NCBI GenBank assembly: GCA_003224995.1 | Contig: QIAI01000324.1 | Coordinates: 1-6,744, forward strand | DNA length: 6,744 nt | Source of the DNA: Acidobacteriota bacterium | GTDB lineage: Bacteria > Acidobacteriota > Terriglobia > Terriglobales > Acidobacteriaceae | Reading direction: 5' to 3' | Notes under the pieces: generated by a model | Seen by the model: the letters and a program-made list of their open reading frames with translations, nothing else | Told to the model about the DNA's origin: nothing | The model's database searches: none | Position numbers and translations under genes: made by a program | In this document: piece by piece, positions 6,508-6,744 of the stretch | Position numbering within the stretch: the first letter of the stretch is position 1 | Layout: each line of letters begins with the position of its first letter

Positions 6508-6546
6508 CTTGTCGCCAACCCGCCGTAACTCTACGATGACTTTTGT

Positions 6547-6744
6547 ATGGCGCTTCAGAGCCTCGTAGTGTGCGCGGATGAGGCTACCAGCCAAGTCCTG
6601 CGCGGAATTCTAGAAAGCCTCGGCGTAGGGGTGGACCTTTGCCCCGCCGCGGCCGAAGCTCAAGCTCTGCTGGGCAAAAATCGCTATGACTCCCTCGTGA
6701 TCGATTGCGAACATGAGTCTGAGGCGATCGAAACGCTGCGCCAG
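6547..6744 (+). CDS. Receiver-domain regulator, N-terminal part only
   Basis: The frame is open for 66 codons and runs off the right edge. MALQSLVVCADE (beta-1 with the acidic pair D11-E12), a helix (ATSQVLRGILESLG), GVGVDLC (beta-2), a second helix (AAEAQALLGKNRYD) and SLVIDCE (beta-3 with D53 where the phosphoacceptor sits) give the order of a CheY-like receiver domain. The fold is recognisable, but the missing part, including the conserved Thr/Ser and Lys, is needed to tell whether it is an active phosphoreceiver. From memory, acidobacterial proteins with this kind of N-terminus often continue into a PilZ (cyclic-di-GMP) domain; that is inference. ATG 6547 is the only in-frame ATG before an upstream stop (TAA 6526-6528), and no clear ribosome site precedes it. 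It is transcribed divergently from the pilus operon, probably from the sigma-54 promoter. Confidence 0.75.
   Translation, partial: MALQSLVVCADEATSQVLRGILESLGVGVDLCPAAAEAQALLGKNRYDSLVIDCEHESEAIETLRQ

Larger units (their letters stand above)
6119..6546. other. Divergent intergenic region
   Basis: These 428 bases lie between the minus-strand pilus operon and the plus-strand receiver gene. They hold the candidate promoters for both directions, a 12-bp palindrome and the fimT ribosome site. A 76-codon minus-strand frame at 6433-6203 shows no domain, no good ribosome site and no resemblance I recognise, so I treat the region as regulatory rather than coding. No tRNA, rRNA or insertion sequence was seen. 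Confidence 0.6.

Noticed and set aside
6509..6537. Sigma-70-like pair TTGTCG / TACGAT with a 17-base spacer before the receiver gene
   Set aside because: Each element matches only four of six bases, and a much stronger sigma-54 promoter lies upstream; it would also give an almost leaderless message.
6326..6568. 80-codon plus-strand ORF overlapping the receiver gene start
   Set aside because: Pro/Ser/Leu-rich low-complexity translation without a domain; it runs across the promoter and palindrome and overlaps the better-supported receiver frame.

Overview
The window reads as a bacterial chromosome segment of moderately high GC. The gene style points to the Acidobacteria (a Koribacter/Terriglobus-like or uncultured soil lineage): a minor-pilin operon ending in a very large PilX, a DUF3179 membrane protein, and a receiver-like regulator. 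The taxonomic placement is inference from family resemblance only.

Most of the window (6118 down to 1133, minus strand) is one compact type IV pilus minor-pilin operon in the order fimT/gspH, pilV, pilW, pilX. Each product begins with a class III (prepilin-peptidase) signal ending in Gly followed by F(S/T)L(I/L). The genes are tightly packed: a 4-base stop/start overlap for fimT-pilV, 13 bases for pilV-pilW, and 24 bases for pilW-pilX. The operon ends in a strong intrinsic terminator (13-bp stem, then a T-rich tail). The four proteins would be processed by PilD and would form or prime the tip of a type IV pilus. PilX is 862 residues instead of the usual roughly 200 and carries EF-hand-like calcium loops, so it may also act as a tip adhesin.

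Downstream, on the same strand and running off the left edge, is the most interesting gene: a three-helix membrane protein with a DUF3179 domain whose reading frame contains an in-frame TGA (512-510). The TGA sits exactly where the family has the first cysteine of its VTYCxxC motif. The same frame stays open for 169 further codons to the window edge with family-like sequence. Two bases after the TGA begins a 31-nt hairpin whose apical loop, GGUCU, matches the loop core of the E. coli fdhF SECIS as I remember it. I interpret this as a selenoprotein (UTLC in place of CxxC), not a pseudogene. A standard gene caller would split or truncate it.

On the right, a 428-base divergent intergenic region (6119-6546) separates the pilus operon from a plus-strand gene starting at 6547. 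That gene is cut by the right edge and begins like a response-regulator receiver domain. The intergenic region holds a near-consensus sigma-54 promoter facing the receiver gene, a 12-bp perfect palindrome just downstream of it, and a plausible sigma-70 promoter facing the pilus operon. Sigma-54 control is common for type IV pilus genes in other bacteria, so the regulator and the pilus operon may be functionally linked (inference).
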